Source: Sulfitobacter sp. D7 (GTDB lineage: Bacteria > Pseudomonadota > Alphaproteobacteria > Rhodobacterales > Rhodobacteraceae). Taken from it: a DNA stretch of 64,000 nt. The stretch is from the NCBI RefSeq assembly GCF_003611275.1, contig NZ_CP020694.1:434001-498000 (forward strand). Direction: 5' to 3'. How positions within the stretch are numbered: the first letter of the stretch is position 1; each line of letters opens with the position of its first letter. Below, one piece after another: positions 38,339-46,469 of the stretch. Under the pieces are notes generated by a model. The model was given only the letters and a program-made list of their open reading frames with translations, was not told the DNA's origin and did no database searches. Made by a program: the position numbers and the translations under genes.

Positions 38339-38989
38339 TCAGATATGCGTTTGTGCAAGGCGGCGGTCGGGACGGTCAAGATGCGGCACGGCATTGAACA
38401 GCACGGGCGACCAATGCCCGCCGATGGGAAAGAGCCGGTGCATCGAAGTATGCATGATCGCCAGCGCCAAGCGCGCCATCGCCGGAATGCCCACGCCCAT
38501 GGCCTGCGCCATCGCCAAAGAAATCAGCCCGCCCGAGGTCACCACCAGCGCCGGGCCTTCGCCCTCGGCAATCTCGGCCAGCGCGGATTGAACACGGGTC
38601 TCAAAGTGCTCGTAGGTTTCGGGCGTGTCGGCAAGCTTGCCCGCTTTCCAATAGTCGAAGACCTGCGGCAGATGGTGCACAAACTCGCCCGCGCGGGGGA
38701 AGGGCACCTTGTGCTGTTGCTCCATCAGATTGGCAAGGGTGAAATATTCCAGCTCATTCAACCGGGCGTCACGGATGGGTTCCAGCCCGGTCTTCATCGC
38801 CTCGGCGGTTTCGATATGGCGGGTCAGGGTGCCGGTATAGAGCCGCGTGTGGTGGCTTTCGCTGTGACGCAGATGCTCGCCCAACCATGCGGCTTGCTCA
38901 TGGCCAAGCGGGCTAAGTTGGTCATAGCTTAGCTCGTCCTTGGCGGTGGAATTGGCTTGGCCGTGGCGGATCAGGGTAATGTGGGACAT
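38339..38989 (-). CDS. Histidine phosphatase (phosphoglycerate mutase-like) family protein
   Basis: 216 residues. The phosphohistidine motif is LIRHGQAN near the N-terminus, and YTGTLTRHIETAEAMK supplies the Arg. The usual second His motif (SHGG) is replaced by VVTSGGLISLAM, so the catalytic pair is incomplete or altered. Start 38989 was chosen by homology; the longer start at 39043 adds an atypical leader. Function is uncertain, possibly a phosphatase of reduced activity. It faces the formate dehydrogenase gene divergently. Confidence 0.82.
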   Translation of the reverse strand: MSHITLIRHGQANSTAKDELSYDQLSPLGHEQAAWLGEHLRHSESHHTRLYTGTLTRHIETAEAMKTGLEPIRDARLNELEYFTLANLMEQQHKVPFPRAGEFVHHLPQVFDYWKAGKLADTPETYEHFETRVQSALAEIAEGEGPALVVTSGGLISLAMAQAMGVGIPAMARLALAIMHTSMHRLFPIGGHWSPVLFNAVPHLDRPDRRLAQTHI

Positions 38990-39078
38990 CAAATGGCTTT
39001 CACTGTTCGCCCAAGTGATAGGGCAGCTTGTCGGGCCATACAATCCAATGCGCTGCGGCGGCGTTTATCCGTGACGGG

Positions 39079-39113
39079 GTGTCGGGATTGGCCCCTGACA
39101 CGGGCCGGGTTTT
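39079..39113 (+). promoter_or_regulatory. Overlapping hairpins upstream of formate dehydrogenase gene (possible attenuator)
   Basis: Hairpin A pairs 39079-39086 with 39094-39101 (one G-T pair). Hairpin B pairs 39090-39094 with 39102-39106, followed by GGGTTTT. They cannot form together. The order resembles an antiterminator/terminator pair in the 162-bp divergent gap, but no clear promoter was seen upstream of it. Confidence 0.25.
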
Positions 39114-39151
39114 GCCTATAGTTTGGTCAATAGCCAGCGGGAGGGGTAGCC

Positions 39152-41917
39152 ATGTCCGAGAGGATCACATTCACGCTTGATGGTCAGACCGTCGAGGCCG
39201 AAACCGGCATGACCATCTGGGAAGTGGCCAATGGCCGGGGTCTGAAGATCCCACATCTCTGCCATAAACCTGCCCCCGGTTACCGCCCCGACGGCAACTG
39301 CCGCGCCTGTATGGTCGAGATCGAGGGCGAGCGTGTGCTGGCGGCTTCGTGCATCCGCGAACCTGCCGAGGGGATGGTCGTCACGACCAACAACGCGCGG
39401 GCCGAGAATGCCCGCAAGATGGTGATGGAACTGCTGCTGGCCGACCAGCCCGCGCAGGACGTGGCCCACGACAAGTCGAGCCATATGCGCGAGATGGCGG
39501 CGCTGAGCGGGGTGGAAAGCAGCCGTTTTCCCAAGCTTGAGCGGGACCGCATTCCGCTGTTGGACGACAGCCATGTCGCGATGCGCGTGAACCTTGATGC
39601 CTGTATCCAGTGCAACCTCTGCGTCCGCGCCTGCCGCGAGGTGCAGGTCAACGACGTGATCGGCATGGCCGGGCGCGGACATGATGCCTATCCGGTCTTT
39701 GATATCGACGATCCTATGGGTGCATCGACCTGTGTGGCCTGCGGCGAATGCGTGCAAGCCTGCCCGACGGGGGCGCTTATGCCTGCCACGGTGGTGGATG
39801 AGGCGCAGATAGGTGACTCTGCGGATTACGACAGTGAGATCGAAAGCATCTGCCCCTTCTGTGGTGTGGGCTGTCAGATTTCGCTCAAGGTGAAGGACAA
39901 CAAGGTCAAATATGTTGAAGGTATCAACGGCCCGGCGAACGAAGGGCGGCTCTGCGTTAAGGGCCGCTTTGGCTTTGACTATATCCACCACGATCACCGC
40001 CTGACCAAACCGCTGATCCGCCGCGAGGACGCGCCCGCCAAAGGGCTGAATGTCGATCCGGGCAATTGGGGCGAGGTGTTCCGCGAGGCCACATGGGACG
40101 AGGCGCTGGATTTCGCGGCACAGGGCCTCAAGGGGCGCGGGCGCGAGGTGGCGGGCTTTGGCAGTGCGAAATGCACCAATGAAGAAGCCTATCTGTTTCA
40201 AAAGATGATCCGCCAGGGCTTTGGCCATAACAACGTCGATCACTGCACGCGGCTGTGCCACGCCTCATCCGTGGCGGCGCTGATGGAGAACGTCGGCTCA
40301 GGCGCTGTCACGGCCACCTTCAATGAGATCGAAAATGCCGATGTGGCCATCGTGATCGGCGCGAACCCGGTTGAGAACCACCCCGTCGCCGCAACCTATT
40401 TCAAACAGTTTACCAAACGCGGCGGCAAGCTGATCGTGATGGACCCGCGTGGTGTGGGGCTGCGGCGTTTCGCCAGCCATATGCTGCAATTCCGCCCCGG
40501 CACCGATGTGTCGATGCTCAACGCGATCATGCATGTGATCGTCGAAGAGGGGCTCTATGACGCACAATATATCGCGGCCTATACCGAGAATTGGGAGGCC
40601 GAGAAGGCACATCTGAAGGACTTCAGCCCCGAGAAGATGGCCCCCATCTGCGGGATCGGGGCCGAGGTGCTGCGCGATGTGGCGCGAACCTTTGCAGGGG
40701 CCAATGCGGCGATGATCTTTTGGGGCATGGGGGTGAGCCAGCACATCCACGGCACCGACAATTCGCGCTGTTTGATCAGTCTTGCGCTGATGACCGGCCA
40801 AATCGGCCGCTCCGGTGCTGGGCTACACCCGCTCAGGGGCCAGAATAACGTGCAGGGCGCGTCTGATGCGGGGCTGATCCCGATGTTTCTGCCTGATTAC
40901 CAACCGGTGGAGGACGACGGCGTGCGCAGCGCCTTCACCGACGTCTGGGGCTCGGGTGATTTTAGCGCCGAGAAGGGGCTGACCGTGACCGAGATCATGG
41001 ACGCGGTGCATGATGGGGACATCAAGGCGATGTATGTGCTGGGCGAAAACCCGGCGATGTCGGACCCCGATGTCGACCATGCCCGCGATGCACTGGCGAA
41101 ACTCGACCACCTTGTGGTGCAGGACATCTTCCTAACCGAAACGGCGAATTACGCCGATGTGATCCTTCCCGCCAGCGCCTTTGCGGAAAAGACAGGTACG
41201 GTGACCAACACCAACCGTCAGGTGCAAATGGGCCGCCCGGCGGTGACACCTCCCGGCGAGGCGCGCGAGGATTGGTGGATTGAGGTGGAACTGGCCAAGC
41301 GGCTGGGGCTGGACTGGAGCTATGAAAGCCCGGCGGATGTCTTTGCCGAGATGAAGCTCAACATGAAGTCCTTCGACAACATCACATGGGACCGTCTGGC
41401 GCGGGAAAATGCAGTGACCTATCCGTCGCTCAGCGCGGATGATCCGGGGCAGGCGATTGTCTTTGGTGACGGTTTCCCGCGCCCTGAGGGGCGGGCCAAA
41501 TTCACCCCTGCGTCGATCGTGGCCCCCGATGATGTGCCGGATGCAGACTACCCGATGATCCTGACCACCGGGCGGCAGTTGGAGCATTGGCACACTGGCT
41601 CAATGACCCGCCGCTCCAAGGTGCTGGACGGATTGGAGCCGGAGGCAAACTGCTCACTTCATCCGTCGACCCTGCGGCGTCTGGGTGTGGCACCGGGTGA
41701 GCATGTGCGGCTATCCACCAAACGCGGCAGCATTGAGATTATGGCCCGCGAGGACCGTGCCGTGGCCCCTGATATGGTTTTCCTGCCCTTTGCCTATGTC
41801 GAGGCCGCGGCGAATATCCTGACCAATCCAGCGGTTGACCCTTACGGCAAGATCCCGGAGTTTAAATTCTCTGCCGTCAGGGTGGAGGCGGCGAAAGAGG
41901 CCGTTGCCGCCGAGTAA
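39152..41917 (+). CDS. Formate dehydrogenase alpha subunit (molybdopterin, multi-FeS)
   Basis: 921 residues. The N-terminal [2Fe-2S] ferredoxin domain has CHKPAPGY...CRACMVEIEG. Two [4Fe-4S] motifs follow (CIQCNLCVRACREVQ, CVACGECVQACPTGAL), then CPFCGVGCQI for the Mo domain cluster. Cys369 in DHCTRLCHASSVAAL replaces selenocysteine as the active-site ligand. The C-terminal part is the guanine-dinucleotide-binding domain. This is the NAD-linked FdsA/FdhF-type layout, but no beta, gamma, delta or fdhD genes are adjacent. A GGGAGG site precedes the ATG. Confidence 0.92.
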   Translation: MSERITFTLDGQTVEAETGMTIWEVANGRGLKIPHLCHKPAPGYRPDGNCRACMVEIEGERVLAASCIREPAEGMVVTTNNARAENARKMVMELLLADQPAQDVAHDKSSHMREMAALSGVESSRFPKLERDRIPLLDDSHVAMRVNLDACIQCNLCVRACREVQVNDVIGMAGRGHDAYPVFDIDDPMGASTCVACGECVQACPTGALMPATVVDEAQIGDSADYDSEIESICPFCGVGCQISLKVKDNKVKYVEGINGPANEGRLCVKGRFGFDYIHHDHRLTKPLIRREDAPAKGLNVDPGNWGEVFREATWDEALDFAAQGLKGRGREVAGFGSAKCTNEEAYLFQKMIRQGFGHNNVDHCTRLCHASSVAALMENVGSGAVTATFNEIENADVAIVIGANPVENHPVAATYFKQFTKRGGKLIVMDPRGVGLRRFASHMLQFRPGTDVSMLNAIMHVIVEEGLYDAQYIAAYTENWEAEKAHLKDFSPEKMAPICGIGAEVLRDVARTFAGANAAMIFWGMGVSQHIHGTDNSRCLISLALMTGQIGRSGAGLHPLRGQNNVQGASDAGLIPMFLPDYQPVEDDGVRSAFTDVWGSGDFSAEKGLTVTEIMDAVHDGDIKAMYVLGENPAMSDPDVDHARDALAKLDHLVVQDIFLTETANYADVILPASAFAEKTGTVTNTNRQVQMGRPAVTPPGEAREDWWIEVELAKRLGLDWSYESPADVFAEMKLNMKSFDNITWDRLARENAVTYPSLSADDPGQAIVFGDGFPRPEGRAKFTPASIVAPDDVPDADYPMILTTGRQLEHWHTGSMTRRSKVLDGLEPEANCSLHPSTLRRLGVAPGEHVRLSTKRGSIEIMAREDRAVAPDMVFLPFAYVEAAANILTNPAVDPYGKIPEFKFSAVRVEAAKEAVAAE

Positions 41918-41932
41918 GGAAAGTACCGACAA

Positions 41933-43126
41933 ATGAAAATTGATGCCGCGCGATTTCTGAAGGATTTGCACGATCTGCGTGCCATTGGTGCGGCAGGGGT
42001 GGGCAAAGGCGTGGTGCGCCCGGCCTATTCCGCTGCCGATGTCGAGGCGCGGGAATGGCTCGCCGGACGTATGCGCGAGGCAGGGCTCAAGATTGAGGTC
42101 GACGCCATGGGCAACCTCTTTGGCTTGGCCGAGGGGCCGTCGATTCTGCTGGGCTCACATTCCGACAGCCAGCCCGAGGGCGGCTGGCTGGACGGTGCCT
42201 TGGGCGTGATCGCGGCGCTCGAAATCGCCCGCGCAGCGCGCGAGGCTGGTGGCCCTGCGGTATCGGTCGTGTCGTTTCAGGATGAAGAGGGACGCTTTGG
42301 CGTGACCACCGGCTCGACCGTCTGGTCGGGCGCTTTGGATCAGGCGGAGGCTGACGCGTTCACTGATGATGCCGGGGTCAGCTTGGCCGAGGCGCGCAAG
42401 GCGGTGGACGGCATGGTGACCGGCCCGGTCGATCCGGCGCAATTCAGCGGCTACATTGAGTTGCACATCGAGCAGGGGCCGACGCTGGACGACAGTGGCG
42501 AGCAGATTGGCGTCGTCAGCGATATCGTCGGCATTCGCGACATGAAGGTGACCTTCAAGGGCCAGCAGAACCACGCAGGCACCACGCCGATGCAGGTGCG
42601 CCGCGATGCCTTTCAGGCGGTGTCTGAGTTCAACAGCCTGCTCAACGACCGGCTGCGCAATGTGGTGACGCCGACCACGGTCTGGACCATCGGCCATGTC
42701 AGCCTGCATCCCAATGCGTCGTCCATCGTGCCGGGCAAAGCGGTGTTTTCCATGCAGTGGCGGGACGGCGACAGCGACCGTCTGGCCCGGATGGAAGCGA
42801 TCATCCGCGAGACGGCCGAAGAGGTGGCCAAGACCCGCGGGATGGACCTGTCTTTTGGTCCGATGCTGGGGTTGGAGCCTGTGGCGATGGATGCGCGGCT
42901 GCAAGATGCGCTGGCCCAGGCGGCGGAGGCAGTGGCCCCGGGAAAATGGCGCAAGATGCCTTCGGGTGCCTTGCATGACGCGACTAATGTGGCGCGATTG
43001 ATGCCCGTAGCGATGTTGTTCGCGCCGTCGATCAATGGGATCAGCCATGCCTTTGAAGAGGATACGGCGGAAGACGATCTGGTCGCAGCAGTTGAGGTGC
43101 TGGGGCGGGCCGTCGCGGCGCTTTGA
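41933..43126 (+). CDS. Zn-dependent M20-family amidohydrolase (N-carbamoyl amino acid / allantoate type)
   Basis: 397 residues. Metal-binding motif [19 protein letters not shown] and the di-zinc Glu in FQDEEGRFG are present, as are [10 protein letters not shown] and [10 protein letters not shown]. The family hydrolyses N-carbamoyl amino acids, allantoate or ureidoglycine. The usual SGAGHDA appears as [11 protein letters not shown], a change near the active site. It lies 15 bp after the formate dehydrogenase gene, so the two may share a message; a link between formate and carbamoyl turnover is only a guess. Confidence 0.87.
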   Translation: MKIDAARFLKDLHDLRAIGAAGVGKGVVRPAYSAADVEAREWLAGRMREAGLKIEVDAMGNLFGLAEGPSILLGSHSDSQPEGGWLDGALGVIAALEIARAAREAGGPAVSVVSFQDEEGRFGVTTGSTVWSGALDQAEADAFTDDAGVSLAEARKAVDGMVTGPVDPAQFSGYIELHIEQGPTLDDSGEQIGVVSDIVGIRDMKVTFKGQQNHAGTTPMQVRRDAFQAVSEFNSLLNDRLRNVVTPTTVWTIGHVSLHPNASSIVPGKAVFSMQWRDGDSDRLARMEAIIRETAEEVAKTRGMDLSFGPMLGLEPVAMDARLQDALAQAAEAVAPGKWRKMPSGALHDATNVARLMPVAMLFAPSINGISHAFEEDTAEDDLVAAVEVLGRAVAAL

Positions 43127-43132
43127 CCGCCT

Positions 43133-43849
43133 TCAGCCCCAGTTCACATCGCCAAGGAAAATATAGCCCGCGCCGTAGATCGTTTTGATGAGTTGCGGGT
43201 TCTTTGGGTCTTCACCCAGCTTCGTGCGCAGCCGCGAGATGCGCACATCCATCGCTCGGTCAAAGCTTTCTGAGGCCACGCCGCCGAGGCTTTCTTGCAT
43301 CTGCGCGCGGCTGATGAGGCGTTTGGGGGCATCGAGAAACAGGCGCAGGACTTCGCCCTCGGCATGGGAAAAGGTCACCTCTGTCCCCTCTGCGTTGATC
43401 AGAACGTATCGGTCAAAATGGGCGGTCCAGCCGTTAAACCGCGCGGTGGTGCCCGCCTGCGGTGTCGGTTTCGCGCTGCGCAGGCGGGCGCGGATGCGGG
43501 CGACGACTTCGGCGGGGTCGAAAGGTTTGATGATGTAGTCGTCGGCACCCAGTTCCAGCCCCGTCACCCGGTCTTGGACCTGCGCACGGCCCGAGATGAT
43601 GATGACGATCGCGCCTTGTTCCAGCGCCAACCGGTGCACCAATGTCAGCCCGTCGGTGTCGGGTAGGCTGAGATCGACGAGACAGACATCGGGCGTATGG
43701 TTGGCCAAGGCGGCCTCAAAAGCCCGCGCGCGGCCAAAGCTGAGCGTGTCGAAGCCCGCTTCCTGCAAGGTGTCCGACAGCATCTGCCGGATCTCGGGTT
43801 CGTCATCCAGAATGGTGACCAGTGGGCGCGGGGCGGTATCACGGCTCAT
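43133..43849 (-). CDS. Two-component response regulator, OmpR/PhoB type
   Basis: 238 residues. Receiver domain: acidic pocket LDDEPE, phosphoacceptor Asp59 in CLVDLSLPD, and Lys in YIIKPFDPAEV. The C-terminal winged helix (SRAQMQESLGG, MDVRISRLRTKLG, YGAGYIFL) is the OmpR DNA-binding class. It overlaps the kinase gene by 4 bp on the same strand and is expected to receive its phosphate from it. Signals and targets are unknown. Confidence 0.93.
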   Translation of the reverse strand: MSRDTAPRPLVTILDDEPEIRQMLSDTLQEAGFDTLSFGRARAFEAALANHTPDVCLVDLSLPDTDGLTLVHRLALEQGAIVIIISGRAQVQDRVTGLELGADDYIIKPFDPAEVVARIRARLRSAKPTPQAGTTARFNGWTAHFDRYVLINAEGTEVTFSHAEGEVLRLFLDAPKRLISRAQMQESLGGVASESFDRAMDVRISRLRTKLGEDPKNPQLIKTIYGAGYIFLGDVNWG

Positions 43850-45762
43850 GGGGCGGTGGCTTTCAATGGGGCGATCAACGCTTGCAGATCGTCTTTTTCA
43901 AAGGGTTTGCGCAGCACCGGCGCGAGGGTCTGCGCCTCGACAAACAGCGGGTGATCGGCGGGCAGAGAGGTCATCAGCAACAGTGGCAGGCTGCTGCCGA
44001 CGCGCCGGGCAAGGTCGATGCCGGTGCCTTCGCCGGTGAGTTGGATGTCCGAGAGGACAAGGGTGATGTCGGGCAGATCAGCGATCAGGGCCGTGGCCTC
44101 ATCGGCGCTGGTGGCCTCGATCACCGAATGGCCCTGATCCATCAACATGTCGCGCACCACAGCGCGGATATCACTCGTATCTTCGACCAGCAGCACCAGT
44201 CCTGTCGTGGCGGGCACGGTGGCGCGGTAGGGCAGGCGCAGGCTGATCTGCGCGCCGCCCTCGGGGGCATTGCTCAGCCGCAGATCGCCGCCTGCGGATT
44301 TGGTCATGTCGTAGACCATCGACAGGCCCAGCCCCGACCCCTCGCTGCCCTTTGTGGTGAAAAAGGGCTCGACCCCACGCTCCAGCGCAGAGGGAGAGAA
44401 GCCCGGCCCGGTATCGTGGATCACCCATTCGGTCCATGTGTCATGCACCAGCCGTTGGGTCAGCGTGATCGTGCCCTGCGCGCCGCAGGCATCGCGGGCG
44501 TTGAGGATGAGGTTCAAAAGCGCGTCCTGCACCCGCCCTTTATCGAGCAGGACAGCCCCCTCCGGCGCGTCATTGCGCACCACCAGCGCGCATTTCGGCG
44601 GCAGAGTGGGGGCGGCGAGGGTCGAAAGCTCGTTCAGCAGATCGGCGAGATCGGTGGCCGCGGGGCGCAGGGCGCGGGGTTCTGTCACATCGGCGATGGA
44701 ACTCAGCAGCGTGCCGCCCCGCCGCGCGGCGGCCAAGGTGCCTTCGACCCATTCGCCCGCTTGGCGCGGCATGTCAGGCAGGCGGGCAAGTTTCGACTGC
44801 ATCCCCAGAATGATCGTCAAAAGGTTTGAGAAATCATGCGCCAGCCCAGAGATCATCCGTGAGGCGAGCTCGCGTTTCAGCGTCTGTTGCAGGGCGACGC
44901 GGGTCTGGGTTTCTTCGGTGATGTCCATCGACAGGATGTAAACCCCGCCGCGCCCATCGGGGGTGAAGGCACCGCGTATCCGGCGGGCAGAGGCGTCATG
45001 AGTGAACTCGATCACCGCCGGGCTGCCCGCATAGGCTTGGGTCAGCGCCGGTTTGATCCGCGCATAGGCGGAGGCCCCAAGCGCGTCGCTGATGTGCAGA
45101 CCGTAGATATTGCTGGGCCGCCCCGGCATCACACTGCTCAGACGGCGGTTGGAATAGATATAGCGGCCATTCTCGTCGACATGGGCGATATGGGCGGGCA
45201 TCATCTCGGTTGTCAGGCGGGTTCGGGCTTCGCTTTCGGTGACCTGCCGTTTGGCTTCTTCCAGCGCTGTGATCGTCGCTTCGAGTTTGCGGTTGCTGGC
45301 GGCGAGCTGTTCGGCATGGGAGAGCAGTTGATCGCTCAGCGCATCGGACCGCGCGCGCAACAGCGCCTCTTGCCGTTTGGTGTTGGTGATGTCGGTATAG
45401 ACGGTGACCCAGCCGCCCTGCGGCAGCGGGGAGCCTTCGACGCTGATGGTGCGCCCGTTCGCGCGGGTGCGTTCCATGTAATGCGGCACAAAGGCCTGCG
45501 CTTGTTCGACACGCTCGGCCACGAAGGCATCGACATCCGTGACCTCGCCATATTCGCCGGTTCCGGCAAGATGGCGGATCGTATCCTCAAAGGGCGCGCC
45601 GGGAGTGACCAGTTCATCGGGCAGGTCGAACATGGATTGAAACGGCCCGTTGCAGACCGCAAGGCGCAGGTCGCTGTCATAGATCGTCAGCGCCTGAGCG
45701 ATCAGGTTCAGACCGGCTTGGGTCAGGGCTTTGGTTTGGTCATCGGTGATCTGCATTGGCAT
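43846..45762 (-). CDS. Hybrid sensor histidine kinase with PAS and receiver domains
   Basis: 638 residues. Two PAS-like domains (about 1-115, including FQSMFDLPDEL; and about 185-300) are separated by a coiled coil (about 130-185). A HisKA-type domain follows, with phosphoacceptor His in SGLAHDFSNLLTIILG, then HATPase (NLILNARDACG, DTGPGFSPS, GSGLGLSMVYD). A C-terminal receiver domain ends the protein (LVLSDIQLTGEGTGID). No membrane segment, so a cytosolic sensor. The long frame upstream to 46341 lies opposite the cytochrome c gene and is not part of the protein. Confidence 0.92.
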   Translation of the reverse strand: MPMQITDDQTKALTQAGLNLIAQALTIYDSDLRLAVCNGPFQSMFDLPDELVTPGAPFEDTIRHLAGTGEYGEVTDVDAFVAERVEQAQAFVPHYMERTRANGRTISVEGSPLPQGGWVTVYTDITNTKRQEALLRARSDALSDQLLSHAEQLAASNRKLEATITALEEAKRQVTESEARTRLTTEMMPAHIAHVDENGRYIYSNRRLSSVMPGRPSNIYGLHISDALGASAYARIKPALTQAYAGSPAVIEFTHDASARRIRGAFTPDGRGGVYILSMDITEETQTRVALQQTLKRELASRMISGLAHDFSNLLTIILGMQSKLARLPDMPRQAGEWVEGTLAAARRGGTLLSSIADVTEPRALRPAATDLADLLNELSTLAAPTLPPKCALVVRNDAPEGAVLLDKGRVQDALLNLILNARDACGAQGTITLTQRLVHDTWTEWVIHDTGPGFSPSALERGVEPFFTTKGSEGSGLGLSMVYDMTKSAGGDLRLSNAPEGGAQISLRLPYRATVPATTGLVLLVEDTSDIRAVVRDMLMDQGHSVIEATSADEATALIADLPDITLVLSDIQLTGEGTGIDLARRVGSSLPLLLMTSLPADHPLFVEAQTLAPVLRKPFEKDDLQALIAPLKATAP

Positions 45763-45870
45763 CCGTCGACGGTAGGGCCAGCACCGCGCAGAGGAAAGGC
45801 CAAATGGCGCTTGACCTTCTTGCGCTGGAGGCCCGGAGAAGCGCGGCAAATGAAACCCGAAAGGCAGAGC

Positions 45871-46293
45871 ATGGACAAGAACTTTGGAATGGTGGCGGTG
45901 GCTGCGGTGGTCGCGATTGGCGGATATAAGTGGTGGCGTGCCGAAGAGGCCCCGGCCCCCACAGCAAGCGGCGCGGCGATGGCAGCCGTCACCCTGCCGG
46001 AAAGCCTGAGCGAGCAGGCGCAGATCGGCGCGCGTGCATTTGAGGCGAAATGCTCGGCTTGTCACGGGATCAATGCCGCCGGGCGCGAAGGCGCAGGCCC
46101 GCCGCTGATCCATAAAATCTATGAACCCAGCCACCACGGCGATGGCGCCTTTCTGGTCGCGGCAACCAATGGCGTACGCCAGCATCACTGGTCTTTCGGC
46201 AATATGCCCCCGGTCGAAGGGATCACCCAGGCCGAGGTTAAATCCATCGTGACCTATGTGCGCGAGGTGCAGCGCGCCAATGGCATTGATTAG
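45871..46293 (+). CDS. Small membrane-anchored c-type cytochrome
   Basis: 140 residues. An uncleaved N-terminal segment (FGMVAVAAVVAIGGYKWW) anchors one cytochrome c domain in the periplasm. Heme motif CSACH with IGARAFEAK before it, and Met ligand in NMPPVEGITQ. An AAGG site precedes the ATG; an earlier ATG at 45850 has a poorer site. It diverges from the hybrid kinase gene. Small cytochromes of this type pass electrons between bc1 and terminal oxidases in some bacteria; the partner is not visible here. Confidence 0.88.
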   Translation: MDKNFGMVAVAAVVAIGGYKWWRAEEAPAPTASGAAMAAVTLPESLSEQAQIGARAFEAKCSACHGINAAGREGAGPPLIHKIYEPSHHGDGAFLVAATNGVRQHHWSFGNMPPVEGITQAEVKSIVTYVREVQRANGID

Positions 46294-46400
46294 GCGCGAA
46301 AGAAAGTAGGCGCAAAAGGCGGCTAAATCGCGCTGTAACAATTCGTTAGGATTCGGAAAAGATCAGGAAAAAGTTGACCTCCACAAAAAAGAGAACGTCA

Positions 46401-46426
46401 CTTGTGAGATCATAGAATCGCACAAG
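46401..46426 (+). promoter_or_regulatory. Inverted repeat, possible operator of the ligase/ABC operon
   Basis: CTTGTG (46401-46406) and CACAAG (46421-46426) form a perfect 6-bp inverted repeat with 14 bp between. It lies 27 bp downstream of a TTGACC box (46374-46379) and 44 bp before the start codon. No nearby regulator gene could be assigned to it. Confidence 0.45.
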
Positions 46427-46469
46427 CGATCGAACCCGCCGGGGAGGGCGGGCATGGGAGGAAGACAAT

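Noticed and set aside
45763..46341. N-terminal extension of the hybrid kinase upstream of 45762
   Set aside because: It runs antisense through the cytochrome c gene; the PAS domain begins right after 45762.
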